Source: Candidatus Cloacimonetes bacterium HGW-Cloacimonetes-3 (GTDB lineage Bacteria > Cloacimonadota > Cloacimonadia > Cloacimonadales > Cloacimonadaceae). From it: 64,000 bases of DNA. Below the pieces are notes generated by a model that was not told the origin of the DNA, did no database searches, and was given only the letters and a program-made list of their open reading frames with translations. The DNA lies in the NCBI GenBank assembly GCA_002840645.1, contig PHBO01000008.1, forward strand, positions 34,231 through 98,230, in the 5' to 3' direction. Shown one piece after another: positions 25,173-37,527 of this stretch. Each line of letters starts with the position of its first letter. The first letter of the stretch is position 1. The position numbers and the translations under genes are program-made.

Positions 25173-27479
25173 TCAATCTTTTTGTAAAAGACGCGTCCTG
25201 ATGCTGCCTTCCATGGTGCTGCGGACGGGGATTTGGGCATACCTGTAACGCTGCACAGTTTCCGGGTGCGGGAAGCCAAAACGGTTGCGAAAAGAAGTGC
25301 TTAGCCATGCCTCCCCGGGCTTTGCAAGGCGCAGAAATGCATCTGTACTGCTACCTCTGCTGCCGTGATGTGGTATCTTAAGATAATCGCAAGCCAATTC
25401 CTGAGGGTATTTGCGCGCCAGATACTCCTCGCTTATCACGCCTATATCGCCCGTGAAGAGAATTTTTTGCCCCCCACTATCCAGACGGCAGACTAGGGAG
25501 CGTTCATTCTCGTTGTTGCTGAAGAAGTCCTTATCCGGGTGCAGGAACTTCAGCCTTCCCTTTTCAAGCGGGATGCTGATGGTATCCGTGATAGTGTGCA
25601 CATAGCGTGGCTTGAAATAGGGACGGGAAGCGAAGAATTGCCACAAAGGCTGCCTTGCGGTGTCATCCGAGATTATCAGGTGCTCCACCTTCATTCCCTG
25701 TAGCAGGGAGAGTAAGCCACCGAAGTGATCGGCATGCAGGTGAGTTAGCACCAGATAATCCAGTTTTCTGATGCCATTTCTCCCCAGCCAGGGCAGCAGT
25801 GTGTTTTGCAGCCAGCTATCATGCAGTAAAGCTTCTTCAGATGGTGCAGTATCGGACATGGTGAAGCCTCTGCCTCCTCCGGTGTCAATCATGATGGTCT
25901 CGCCGCTTGCTAAGCGCACTAAACTGCAATCCGCTACTCCACAGGAAAAGACATGCACATCGGCTGTATTAGCCTTGTTTAAGGGTAAGAAATACAGGCT
26001 GCCTGCCAACATCAGACTTGGCAGAGCCAGAACCAACCCCAGCTTGTATTTGCCCCGGATGAACAGAAAAGCCATCAGGATTAACAGTGCCAAGGCAAGG
26101 GCATGGTTGCGGTTGAAGTAGGCACCATTGAAGCTGAAGGGCATCTGCGCACCTTGCACCACCAGCTTTTGCCATAGCTGAACTAAGGCATTGTAGCTCA
26201 AAACAAAGATGTGGCTGAGATACAAGCCCGGTGGCAACAGCAGAATCAGCAACGAAAGAGGCAGCAGAATGCCTATTAACGGAATCCCGAGGATATTGGC
26301 TATCACGCCGTTAAAAGAAGCCCTGCCAAAGTAATACAGGGTTAAGGGAGTTATTGCCAGGCTTACCAGCAAGGACAGTATAAGCCCGTCAAACAGATGC
26401 TGCAGAAAGCGGCGCAAGTGATGCTGCATAAGGGTATCGGGATTAAACAGGTACAGTCTTGGCACTCCAAAGAGGACAACCGCCATGCAGATAAAGGATA
26501 GCTGCAAGCCGATATTGAAAAGCTGTGCCGGATTGATGAGCGTAATAATGAACAGGCTTAATGAGAGGCTCTGCGCACCGGAAAGGGGACGCTGCAACCA
26601 GCGGGCGATTAAGCCCACGGCGATCATAATTATAGAACGCGTTATCGGCGGTGCCCAATTGTTAAGCGCAGCAAACAGCAGGATAAGGGGCAGAAAGATC
26701 ATTTCGGCTATGTGCCGGCGCACAAAGATGCGCAGTAAGCTAACCAGCACCAGATAAATAAACCACACATGCAAACCGCTTACCACGATAAGGTGCATGA
26801 TGCCGGATTGGCTTAGCTCGGTGTTAAACGCCTTTTTGGAGGTGGGATCGCTTAGCAGTAACCCTTTTGCCCAGCCTGCATCAGCACCCAGTTTGGCATC
26901 AAGGTTTTGCAGCATATTGTTACGCAGGCGCGCGGGCAGATAGCGCATCAGGCTTGGTTGCAGCCGCTTAGCTCCCCCAAGCTGGTAGGCAATTGCACTA
27001 TAACGGCTGGGGTATATCTGCAGAATGGGATCACTGGTTAAGGGGCTGATATCTGCCATGCTGCGATAGCGTTCTCCCGGAATCATGGGCTTGATGCTAC
27101 TAAATATCAGCACATCACGGAGCGGTTGTCCGGCAAGGTTTTCCATGCGGACTGCATAATTATTATTGCTGCTGGAGAGGGTTTGCAACACCCTGAAACT
27201 TAGTTCTTGGCGGATGCCTGTTTTACTCTTCAGCAAAGCTGCTAAAGGAGATTCCTGCAAGGACATACTATCAAAGCGAAGCCCACCCAGAACCAGAAAC
27301 AGGGCAAACAGCAGCCATATCCGCACTTTAGAGAGCGCTGCTGCGCAGATAAGCAAAACCCCTGCCGCGATCAACAGGGGTAAAATTGGAACTGATAAGT
27401 GGCGCACCAAAACCATTCCCGCTGTCCATGCCAAAACGGGTAAGAGCAATGGAGCAGGGGCAGTTTTGGAGATTGCCAT
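25173..27479 (-). CDS. comEC: DNA internalisation competence protein ComEC/Rec2
   Basis: ComEC forms the inner-membrane channel for single-stranded DNA during natural transformation. The 768-residue protein has the expected order: N-terminal membrane helices and OB-like region, the Competence domain with GLLLSDPTSKKAFNTELSQS (about 207-226) and HLIVVSGLHV, many further helices, and a C-terminal metallo-beta-lactamase domain with HLHADHFGG near 580 and a late HHGSRGSS. Full length. DprA is also in this window, supporting transformability. Confidence 0.94.
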   Translation of the reverse strand: MAISKTAPAPLLLPVLAWTAGMVLVRHLSVPILPLLIAAGVLLICAAALSKVRIWLLFALFLVLGGLRFDSMSLQESPLAALLKSKTGIRQELSFRVLQTLSSSNNNYAVRMENLAGQPLRDVLIFSSIKPMIPGERYRSMADISPLTSDPILQIYPSRYSAIAYQLGGAKRLQPSLMRYLPARLRNNMLQNLDAKLGADAGWAKGLLLSDPTSKKAFNTELSQSGIMHLIVVSGLHVWFIYLVLVSLLRIFVRRHIAEMIFLPLILLFAALNNWAPPITRSIIMIAVGLIARWLQRPLSGAQSLSLSLFIITLINPAQLFNIGLQLSFICMAVVLFGVPRLYLFNPDTLMQHHLRRFLQHLFDGLILSLLVSLAITPLTLYYFGRASFNGVIANILGIPLIGILLPLSLLILLLPPGLYLSHIFVLSYNALVQLWQKLVVQGAQMPFSFNGAYFNRNHALALALLILMAFLFIRGKYKLGLVLALPSLMLAGSLYFLPLNKANTADVHVFSCGVADCSLVRLASGETIMIDTGGGRGFTMSDTAPSEEALLHDSWLQNTLLPWLGRNGIRKLDYLVLTHLHADHFGGLLSLLQGMKVEHLIISDDTARQPLWQFFASRPYFKPRYVHTITDTISIPLEKGRLKFLHPDKDFFSNNENERSLVCRLDSGGQKILFTGDIGVISEEYLARKYPQELACDYLKIPHHGSRGSSTDAFLRLAKPGEAWLSTSFRNRFGFPHPETVQRYRYAQIPVRSTMEGSIRTRLLQKD

Positions 27480-27489
27480 TCAGAGGATA

Positions 27490-28023
27490 CTATTTACGAT
27501 TAAAGAATCCCAGGATAAGCCCCAATACAAGGCTCCACAAGGCTGCCAGCCCAATCCGGTAAATATCCGGGAGCATAAATGTGACGGTATGTGCAGGAAT
27601 CCAGAACCAGATCAGGGAAAAGATACCTTTATGCAGGTTTTTCCAGTTCTTGTGCTTCTCCGGGATATTGTCCATTGCCCGGTGGGCAAGCACCAAAGTG
27701 ATGCCAAACTGCAGGTTCATAAAGGCAGAAATGGCAAAGGCTTTGCCAAATTTGCTAAGGTTTGGCAGCAAACCATGTTCTTCCAGATAGCCAACATAGC
27801 CGATAAAACCCTTGAAGGCATACTTTATCCCGATGGCAAGAATTGCCCAAACCATCATCTTCCACAGGGTTATGGCAAAGCTGAAAGGATATTTGAAGTT
27901 CTTATTTACCACCCATTTGGAGATAACTTCCCCAAAAGTACCCAGGATGGCAAACTGCACCATCGCCGAATAGATCGGCATGCTGTGCACCCAGGCTACG
28001 TATGCTGTCATTAATGTACTCAT
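27490..28023 (-). CDS. Mpv17/PMP22-like integral membrane protein
   Basis: A 177-residue membrane protein with about four helices. The C-terminal part (IWFWIPAHTVTFMLPDIYRI, then a further helix) resembles the FWP...NF..VP..R signature of the Mpv17/PMP22 family, known mostly from eukaryotic organelle membranes but with bacterial members. I place the start at 28023, which has AAGGTG nearby; longer readings extend into an intergenic hairpin. It ends 10 bp before comEC. Function unknown, possibly a channel. Confidence 0.5.
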   Translation of the reverse strand: MSTLMTAYVAWVHSMPIYSAMVQFAILGTFGEVISKWVVNKNFKYPFSFAITLWKMMVWAILAIGIKYAFKGFIGYVGYLEEHGLLPNLSKFGKAFAISAFMNLQFGITLVLAHRAMDNIPEKHKNWKNLHKGIFSLIWFWIPAHTVTFMLPDIYRIGLAALWSLVLGLILGFFNRK

Positions 28024-28100
28024 TCTTATACACCTTATATCTTTTATTCTGTTCTTATTGCTATTGCTTTCTGCTTGCTGCCCGAAAATGAACCAACCGG

Positions 28101-28152
28101 GAGCTGACAATGATCTCACCATGATTTGTCTTGGTGAGATCATGGTCAGCTC
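28101..28152. repeat. Long inverted repeat, 21-bp stem
   Basis: Two 21-nt arms (28101-28121 and 28132-28152) pair perfectly except at one position, around a 10-nt loop; the inner parts are ATGATCTCACCA and TGGTGAGATCAT, the outer parts GAGCTGAC and GTCAGCTC. It lies in a 215-bp spacer between two same-strand genes, so it could be a terminator without T-run, a processing site or a repeat element. Confidence 0.75.
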
Positions 28153-28238
28153 TCCCCCGGATAATCTGTGGCAAGCAGGGGGATTTTATGTAAGGCTGTT
28201 TCGGGCTGCGCTAAGAGACAATATAATGTGCAGGCAAG

Positions 28239-28652
28239 TTACGGAACCCGCTTTTCGTAGAGCGAGATCTCTGCTTTATAGGGTCTTTCTCCCTCTTTAA
28301 GGCTGCGATTCAGCTTGTCTATCATCTTAGTGCGCTGAGACAGGTTGTTTGGCTGTAAAGTGATATCAAACAAAGCACTGGCAATTTCCTCGCCCTGCGC
28401 ATCCCAAACCCTGGCTAAAAGCCGGATATTCTGTTCCTTTGGGCTTTTATTGGCGATATTGTAATCCAGCTCGATAAACCCGCTGCCAAACCTGCTGATA
28501 CTAACCGAGGATATCTCTATTTGCTTACTAACTTTCTTTATGCTGCTGCGCTGAATCCAGATACCCACAAAGGCAGCCACAATCACGAGGATAAGCACGG
28601 TTTCCTTCAATTTGTAACGGCGGGGGAATTCCATACGGTCGACTATCGGCAT
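28239..28652 (-). CDS. Membrane-anchored small protein with Ig-like domain
   Basis: A 137-residue protein: a short cytoplasmic start, one hydrophobic helix (about residues 18-34, VLILVIVAAFVGIWI), then about 90 residues of beta-type sequence with YNIANKSPKEQNIRLLARVWD, reminiscent of an LEA14/Ig-like fold. No named family. Start chosen at the ATG at 28652 with GAGGT upstream; the frame extends further into the preceding gene. It closes the group with the Wzi-like barrel and the AMIN-HTH protein, so it may be an envelope accessory. Confidence 0.55.
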   Translation of the reverse strand: MPIVDRMEFPRRYKLKETVLILVIVAAFVGIWIQRSSIKKVSKQIEISSVSISRFGSGFIELDYNIANKSPKEQNIRLLARVWDAQGEEIASALFDITLQPNNLSQRTKMIDKLNRSLKEGERPYKAEISLYEKRVP

Positions 28653-28666
28653 TGCATATACCTCAC

Positions 28667-30196
28667 TTAGTAATTTAGCTGCCATCCGGCATACATTTTG
28701 CCTTTCCATTCATCCACGTATTCAGCACTGTAACCAAGCAGCAGCCGGTGATGGGCAAACACATCTATCAACAGGGCATTATCTACAGCAGTACGCTTCA
28801 TTATATCTCCCTGAAACCATTTAGCAGTAGCGGTCTGAGTTTGTCCTGCAAACAAATCATTGTAATTCTGTTTCCAATCGCTGCCAAAACTACCCTGTTT
28901 ACTGTAGGAAGCCCTGCTCTGAAGGCTTGTGGACAGCGGAAGAGGCAGGAATAATCCACAGGTGATATCCACAATGTTCGAGCCTTGGGGATATCCCAAA
29001 CTTCGCCCATCGTGAGAATACATGGTGTGATTCATATAGTGGGTGTAGGTGAAGGGGCGCACCGCGGTAAGCTCCAGCGTAACAGATGGCGAGGCAGCTT
29101 GCGTGAGATATGCGGGAATTATGTAATTTATCCCACCCTGTACAGCGAACTTATTCCCCCACCAGGAGGTGAAAACCTTGTTGTAGCTGAATTCATCCAA
29201 AGCAGTTTGAGCATAAAGCAGAAGGCTTGGGTGCACACGGAACTTAGCTCCCGCAAAAATCAACACATTGTCTCTATCCCCGATATTATGCTCGCTGGCA
29301 CGCCAGAAAGCGTTTGGCAGCAGGTAGTTAATATCCACCCCACGGTTTCCGTATATCACACTTTCGCCGATAAACATGCTCAGGCTTTCCGTGGGAAAAT
29401 ATGTTAACTGGTGCAGGGCAACAAACTTATCGGGAAAGTTCTTGTTGTTTACCGCAGCACTGGGATATATGGCATAGCTGCTGTCTGCCCGCAGCGAACC
29501 GTGAAGCATGGCAAGACCAAAATCTCCCGCGCGACCTTCTGCCAGAAGATACGCATAGTCGTTCACGCGGTCGTTAAGAATAATGCTGCCGCTGATGGAA
29601 TTCCCGATGGGGAATTTGCCTCTGCCAATTGCCAGGCTGTAGTTTTCTGCATGGTAGCTTAGGTCTGCGGCGATGTTATCCACGCGGATTTTGTCGCTGC
29701 TATCTTTGGAGTATCCATCCATCAGTTCGGAGAGTCTGGCTTCGCCTTTATCCCCCATAAACATGCCGTTCCACCAGTAAGTATTTATGTCTGTGTGCTT
29801 GCCAAGAGCTGCCTTGATGATATAGCCTTTATACAGGAATCCGCAGTCCTTTTCACCGCTTGCCTGTTCGAATCCTGCAAGAATGTTAAACTCTGCTTCA
29901 AGCAGCGAATCCGGGCTTTGGTAACCGAGCAGACTATGTCTTGCCTTGCCTGTCCGGAACGCATCCACGAAGGCATCTTTAAAGCGGGGTAAACTGGCAA
30001 AAGGATGGTAAACTCCCTTGCCGTAGATAGATAAATCGGCTTCGCGGGGGTTTTCGGGATAGTTCAGCAGGCTGTAAAACAGCTCATCCCGAACCTCAGG
30101 ATTGAAGGCTGAGCCGGAGATGTGACGCACACTCCACAGCGAGCCCATGGAAAGCAGGATTATAAACAGGATTGTTGTTTTAGTCTTGATCGTCAT
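28667..30196 (-). CDS. Outer-membrane barrel resembling capsule assembly protein Wzi
   Basis: A 509-residue exported barrel. After the signal peptide come repeated amphipathic strands. The central segment with LSMFIGESVIYGNRGVDINYL, the LPNAFWRASEH stretch, then DNVLIFAGAKFRVHPSLLLY and ALDEF, follows the pattern of Wzi-like capsule assembly barrels, and the protein ends in an aromatic residue (WQLNY). Wzi helps attach capsule polysaccharide to the surface. The start is either the ATG at 30196 or a GTG at 30205; both overlap the preceding gene, so translation is coupled. Confidence 0.65.
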   Translation of the reverse strand: MTIKTKTTILFIILLSMGSLWSVRHISGSAFNPEVRDELFYSLLNYPENPREADLSIYGKGVYHPFASLPRFKDAFVDAFRTGKARHSLLGYQSPDSLLEAEFNILAGFEQASGEKDCGFLYKGYIIKAALGKHTDINTYWWNGMFMGDKGEARLSELMDGYSKDSSDKIRVDNIAADLSYHAENYSLAIGRGKFPIGNSISGSIILNDRVNDYAYLLAEGRAGDFGLAMLHGSLRADSSYAIYPSAAVNNKNFPDKFVALHQLTYFPTESLSMFIGESVIYGNRGVDINYLLPNAFWRASEHNIGDRDNVLIFAGAKFRVHPSLLLYAQTALDEFSYNKVFTSWWGNKFAVQGGINYIIPAYLTQAASPSVTLELTAVRPFTYTHYMNHTMYSHDGRSLGYPQGSNIVDITCGLFLPLPLSTSLQSRASYSKQGSFGSDWKQNYNDLFAGQTQTATAKWFQGDIMKRTAVDNALLIDVFAHHRLLLGYSAEYVDEWKGKMYAGWQLNY

Positions 30197-31220
30197 AACC
30201 GCCACTATGGCACATCTGAACCAGTTGTTCCACTTCTTTCTGGCTGATTTTCAGCTCTTTGGATATTTCACGCATAGACCAGCCGTCGGAAAGCAGTTTG
30301 CTTACCATGCGGCACATGGTTTTGTTATCCAGAGATATATTGCTTTCGGTAAACGGGCTGGGCTCGTGCTTTACAGCAGGTTTCATCCTGAGGGCAAAGA
30401 TAAAGATTACGCATGCCACAGCAACAAGGATTCCCAATACTAACAACATTGGGATTAAGCTCATGATCCTGCCGGTTTTCTTCGCGGTTGCCGGTTTAGC
30501 TACTGGCTGTACCGGAGGTTTGGGAGCTTGGTCCGGCGTTGTTGGTGCAATAGGTGATGCTGAGAGTGTATCCTGCTGCCCCTCCTCTATTACCGGCGGT
30601 GGGGCTAATGGCTCGTCTTCTCCGTGGATAACTGACATCAAGCGCTTTGCTTGTTCGAAATACGGCGCTCCTGTAGGAATCAAAAACAGTTTCTCCGAAG
30701 CACGACAACTGCCTTTTTTGTAAAGTAATTCAGCCCATTTATATAGTATTTTTGTGTCTTGCCGATAATCAATGTGCAGATCATTGTAGGTTTTATCTGC
30801 ACTATTCAGCTTCCCGGTTTCGGCGTAGAAATCTGCAATGGAGAGTCTTTCCGCTTTACTTGGGTTGCTTTTAAAGATATCTATCACCACACTGCGGGGA
30901 TATGTAAGTTCAAGCTTCTCATAACGATATGGATGTTGCACCGTTACGAGTAGCAAATCTCCATTTTGTTCAATGGTAGAAACAAGATTACTGTCTTTGG
31001 TGGCAATGCGAGCTTTGCTATTGCTGATGAAGTTTTCCAGCTTGAAATCCAGACGGTTGGGGTTAGCATTTATCTGGTAATCTCCCTCCGCACTTAATCC
31101 TACTACAACTCTAACCACTGCTCCATCATAATCTTCCATTCTAACAGTGGTGATTCCTACCGATGCACTAAGCAAGGAAAGCAAACAAACAAACATTAGC
31201 ACAAGTGCTCTTCTTTTCAT
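30180..31220 (-). CDS. Exported AMIN-like/TPR protein with membrane helix and C-terminal helix-turn-helix
   Basis: An unusual 346-residue architecture: a signal peptide (1-20), an AMIN-like beta domain (about 22-115, with VVGLSAEGDYQIN and YPRSVVIDIF), a TPR-like helical pair (about 120-200), a proline-rich linker (205-245), a hydrophobic helix (about 253-275, LIPMLLVLGILVAVACVIFIF) and a C-terminal cytoplasmic-type HTH (CRMVSKLLSDGWSMREISKE and LKISQKEVEQLV, 305-336). A membrane protein sensing the cell wall side and carrying a DNA- or partner-binding HTH is plausible. AAGGAG precedes the ATG. Overlaps the Wzi-like gene. Confidence 0.65.
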   Translation of the reverse strand: MKRRALVLMFVCLLSLLSASVGITTVRMEDYDGAVVRVVVGLSAEGDYQINANPNRLDFKLENFISNSKARIATKDSNLVSTIEQNGDLLLVTVQHPYRYEKLELTYPRSVVIDIFKSNPSKAERLSIADFYAETGKLNSADKTYNDLHIDYRQDTKILYKWAELLYKKGSCRASEKLFLIPTGAPYFEQAKRLMSVIHGEDEPLAPPPVIEEGQQDTLSASPIAPTTPDQAPKPPVQPVAKPATAKKTGRIMSLIPMLLVLGILVAVACVIFIFALRMKPAVKHEPSPFTESNISLDNKTMCRMVSKLLSDGWSMREISKELKISQKEVEQLVQMCHSGGYDDQD

Positions 31221-31255
31221 CTTTATACTCCTTTAGGTATATACTTCAATTTCCT

Positions 31256-32485
31256 TTATTGCTCCACGCTCTCCGCAAAGTCTGACAAAACTCCGCCGGT
31301 GATAAGCTCATAGGTATCTGTGGCTATTTGCAATTCTTCGTTAGTGGGAATTACCAGGATGCTGATGGGAGAATAGTCTTGGGAGATAATCCCTGCATTT
31401 GCCCCAACCGAATTGTTCAGCTCGCGGTTTATGTGAATACCGATGTTTTCCAGACGACCGCACACTCTTTTCCGCATGTTAACGCCAAATTGCCCGATCC
31501 CCCCGGTAAACACAAGGATGTCCACTTTTATCAGGTTTGCCACATAGGCACCGATATAGCGCCTGATCCTGTACGCATAGGTATCAAGGGTTTCTATGGC
31601 ATCCTGATTCCCTTCTTTCGCTGCTTCTTCAATATCACGCAAATCGCTGGAGATGCCGGATAGTCCAAGCAGACCGCTTTTCTTATTCAGGATGTTCTGA
31701 ATGTCATGAAAATCAAAGCCCCGCTCTTCCAGATAAAATATGATAGAGGGGTCTATATCTCCGCTGCGGGTGCCCATCATCAAGCCTTCCAGCGGAGTGA
31801 AACCCATGGAGGTATCTATGGAGCGTCCCGCCTGGATTGCCGTAATGGATGCGCCACTGCCCAGATGGCAAGTGATGAGATTGGTATTTTCGGGGCTGCG
31901 CTTCATCATCTGCATGGCAATGCCGGCTACATATCTATGGCTGGTACCATGAAAACCATAGCGGCGGATGCGGTATTTATCGTAAAACTCCCGCGGAATA
32001 CCATATAAATAGGCACTGGGGGGCAAAGTCTGATGAAAGGCTGTATCAAACACCGCTACCTGAGGAATACCCTTAAAAATGGCTTCTGCTTCCATGATAC
32101 CGGTGAGATTAGCAGGATTGTGCAGAGGGGCAAGCTCGCCGTTTATCTGGATGGCTTGCTTTACATCTGCATCGATCACAATGGAAGAGGAATACTGCTC
32201 TCCGCCATGAACCACGCGATGACCAATACCCTCAATATCCTTGATGCTTTCCAGGATACCTTTATCCCTGTCCAACAGTGCCAGCATCATTTGCTCGAAG
32301 GCAATGCGGTGATTGGGGATAGGCATAACCTTTTCGTATTTGGTGGAGTTATATTCCTGGCATATTCTGCCGTCAGAAAGCCCGATACGCTCCACTAAAC
32401 CCTTGCCCAGGCTCTGCTTAGCAGGCATCTGGTATATCTCATATTTTAGTGAGGAACTGCCACAATTGATAACGAGTATCTTCAT
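31256..32485 (-). CDS. ackA: Acetate kinase
   Basis: AckA converts acetyl phosphate and ADP to acetate and ATP, the last energy step of acetate fermentation. The 409-residue protein starts with the signature VINCGSSSLKYE, contains the HNPANL and YGFHGTSHRYV (about 178-188) motifs and the VFTGGIGQFG site near 325. Length normal. No pta gene is adjacent, so phosphotransacetylase must be elsewhere. An AGGGAAG site lies before the start. It fits an anaerobic fermenter. Confidence 0.97.
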   Translation of the reverse strand: MKILVINCGSSSLKYEIYQMPAKQSLGKGLVERIGLSDGRICQEYNSTKYEKVMPIPNHRIAFEQMMLALLDRDKGILESIKDIEGIGHRVVHGGEQYSSSIVIDADVKQAIQINGELAPLHNPANLTGIMEAEAIFKGIPQVAVFDTAFHQTLPPSAYLYGIPREFYDKYRIRRYGFHGTSHRYVAGIAMQMMKRSPENTNLITCHLGSGASITAIQAGRSIDTSMGFTPLEGLMMGTRSGDIDPSIIFYLEERGFDFHDIQNILNKKSGLLGLSGISSDLRDIEEAAKEGNQDAIETLDTYAYRIRRYIGAYVANLIKVDILVFTGGIGQFGVNMRKRVCGRLENIGIHINRELNNSVGANAGIISQDYSPISILVIPTNEELQIATDTYELITGGVLSDFAESVEQ

Positions 32486-32617
32486 CCGTTAGCTTCCCTA
32501 TTACCTATTTCATTGTGTAAGCGAGATAAAGCATGAGTATGCTGATTCATCCCGCACAGCATGTATATCATCTTTTTTGGCATCGTAAATAATGGCAAGG
32601 AATTTCTTTGGAAAAGG

Positions 32618-32713
32618 GTGATGGAGTGAGGTGTAATGAGGTGATGGGGTGATAGTGGATACCTTTTCGCCTCTTTCCTCTTTATCTCTTTGTTACCTTA
32701 TCACTTCATCACT
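32618..32713. repeat. Two-armed 8-bp-period array
   Basis: Left arm: GTGATGGA, GTGAGGTG, TAATGAGG, TGATGGGG, TGATAGTG (32618-32657). Right arm: CCTCTTTC, CTCTTTAT, CTCTTTGT (32670-32693) then TACCTTAT, CACTTCAT (32694-32709). The outer parts are complementary in type (GTGATGGA against TCATCAC), so the arms could fold on each other. It sits in the 236-bp spacer between dprA and ackA and links two of the octamer families seen elsewhere. Confidence 0.65.
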
Positions 32714-32722
32714 AAAAAATGA

Positions 32723-36298
<3,576 letters not shown>

Positions 36299-36317
36299 TT
36301 TATCTCCTATTGGGGCA

Positions 36318-37184
36318 TTACTTTATCAAGCCCTGGTCAAAGAGCTTGCGAAAGTATGTCCAGCTTGTTTCATTGGGTTCGCTCCACTCCTCTGGAGGGG
36401 CAGCATATTCGGGTTTATTTTTCATCACATAGTCTTTTATCTGCTTTGGCAAAGCATCAAAACCGCCCTCCAGCTTTCTCCCGCGGCATACAAACACCAG
36501 CGATCCGGCACGGTCACCCATGCGCATAAAGGGCATCCAGGGGCTTATTCTGTTCCAGGTGAGGGTTACGGGAACTGTCCTTAATGCGGGATTCAGCAGA
36601 TCACTTTTGCGGCTGAAGAACTGGAAGAACTCGGCTGCCTGATAGGTGTCGCTTTGCGAGAACTCGGCATACTCCTTGCGTGGTAGCGGGCTGGCATAAA
36701 ACGGGAATATCTCGAGATTAAACACCAGTTCATCCCCCAAATCCGTGGAAGGTAGGATTTGCCGAATGTAGGGAATCATATCCGATTCAAAATTCATGTC
36801 CTGATTTACGGGATCGTTCCATATATGAAGCACCGGCACTTCGATATTGGTTAGCGGATTGCGCCAGGTCTCCAATATCTCGCCACTGCGATAGTCTTTG
36901 AAAAAAGCTGCCTCACGGGTCAAAAGAGTAAATCCGCTTGCACCTGGAACTGTTTTGGCGATATTAAAGCCCTCAAAGCCAAACAGCTCTGTGCGCTTTT
37001 CCCCGGGGATCATGCTATACACGCTTCCTGTCCAGTGATATACGGTTACACCACCACCGGCATCACCACGAACCCGCATAAAGGCATTCAGGTAATCCGA
37101 TGCTTTACTTAGATCAACCGTTTGGGCTATCATAGGAGACAAGCACAGCAGCCACAAGACAAGGACTAAAATCATATTTTGCAT
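36318..37184 (-). CDS. Exported DUF1838-family protein
   Basis: A 288-residue protein with a signal peptide (MQNMILVLVLWLLCLSPMIA). The mature part shows the features I associate with DUF1838: FKDYRSGEILETWRNPLT near 96, VPVLHIWNDPVN near 115, and a later WNRISPWMPFMRMGDRAG. The family is described mainly by sequence; no reaction is assigned. GGAGGTG lies before the start and a TTGACA -35 near 37246-37251 is a weak promoter candidate. It lies between exported T9SS proteins but has no sorting domain itself. Confidence 0.72.
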   Translation of the reverse strand: MQNMILVLVLWLLCLSPMIAQTVDLSKASDYLNAFMRVRGDAGGGVTVYHWTGSVYSMIPGEKRTELFGFEGFNIAKTVPGASGFTLLTREAAFFKDYRSGEILETWRNPLTNIEVPVLHIWNDPVNQDMNFESDMIPYIRQILPSTDLGDELVFNLEIFPFYASPLPRKEYAEFSQSDTYQAAEFFQFFSRKSDLLNPALRTVPVTLTWNRISPWMPFMRMGDRAGSLVFVCRGRKLEGGFDALPKQIKDYVMKNKPEYAAPPEEWSEPNETSWTYFRKLFDQGLIK

Positions 37185-37307
37185 TGTTTTCCCACCTCCG
37201 GGATAAATATTATCTCTATGGCGGTATCATCTCGCATGCGCTGTATATGTCAAGTAAAATGCCAAACACCAGCTTTCATCAGCCTTGCTGCTTTCTTTAG
37301 TGTCGCC

Positions 37308-37364
37308 ATAACAATTCCCTAACAATTCCCTAACGCCATTAGGGAATTGTTAGGGAATTGTTAT
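37308..37364. repeat. 26-bp perfect inverted repeat with tandem core
   Basis: Arms 37308-37333 and 37339-37364 are exact reverse complements around the loop CGCCA. Each arm itself contains two copies of the 11-mer AACAATTCCCT (or its complement), so the structure is an inverted repeat of a tandem repeat. It lies between same-strand genes. Confidence 0.85.
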
Positions 37365-37457
37365 AGAATCATTAGAGATACAAGCAAGAGCAAAGCAAGG
37401 CAGCTTGCCGGTCAGGATGAAGTATGTGGAACCGCTACGGTATCCGGGAGCTAAATG

Positions 37458-37487
37458 AAAAGCCCCGAACCGAAGTCCGGGGCTTTT
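37458..37487 (-). terminator. Rho-independent terminator after the 1,799-aa protein gene
   Basis: AAAAGCCCCG pairs exactly with CGGGGCTTTT across a 10-nt loop, 40 bp beyond the stop at 37528. On the minus strand it ends with a CTTTT run, fitting an intrinsic terminator; the A-run on the other side could also stop plus-strand transcription. Confidence 0.85.
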
Positions 37488-37527
37488 GTACATGTTTATG
37501 TAACTTCTTAGTTTCCTAATCCGTTAA

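Larger units (their letters stand above)
37185..37527. other. Spacer with long palindrome and terminator
   Basis: The 340 bp between the giant exported protein gene and the DUF1838 gene contain a 26-bp perfect inverted repeat (37308-37364) and a terminator hairpin (37458-37487). No gene is visible. Confidence 0.6.
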
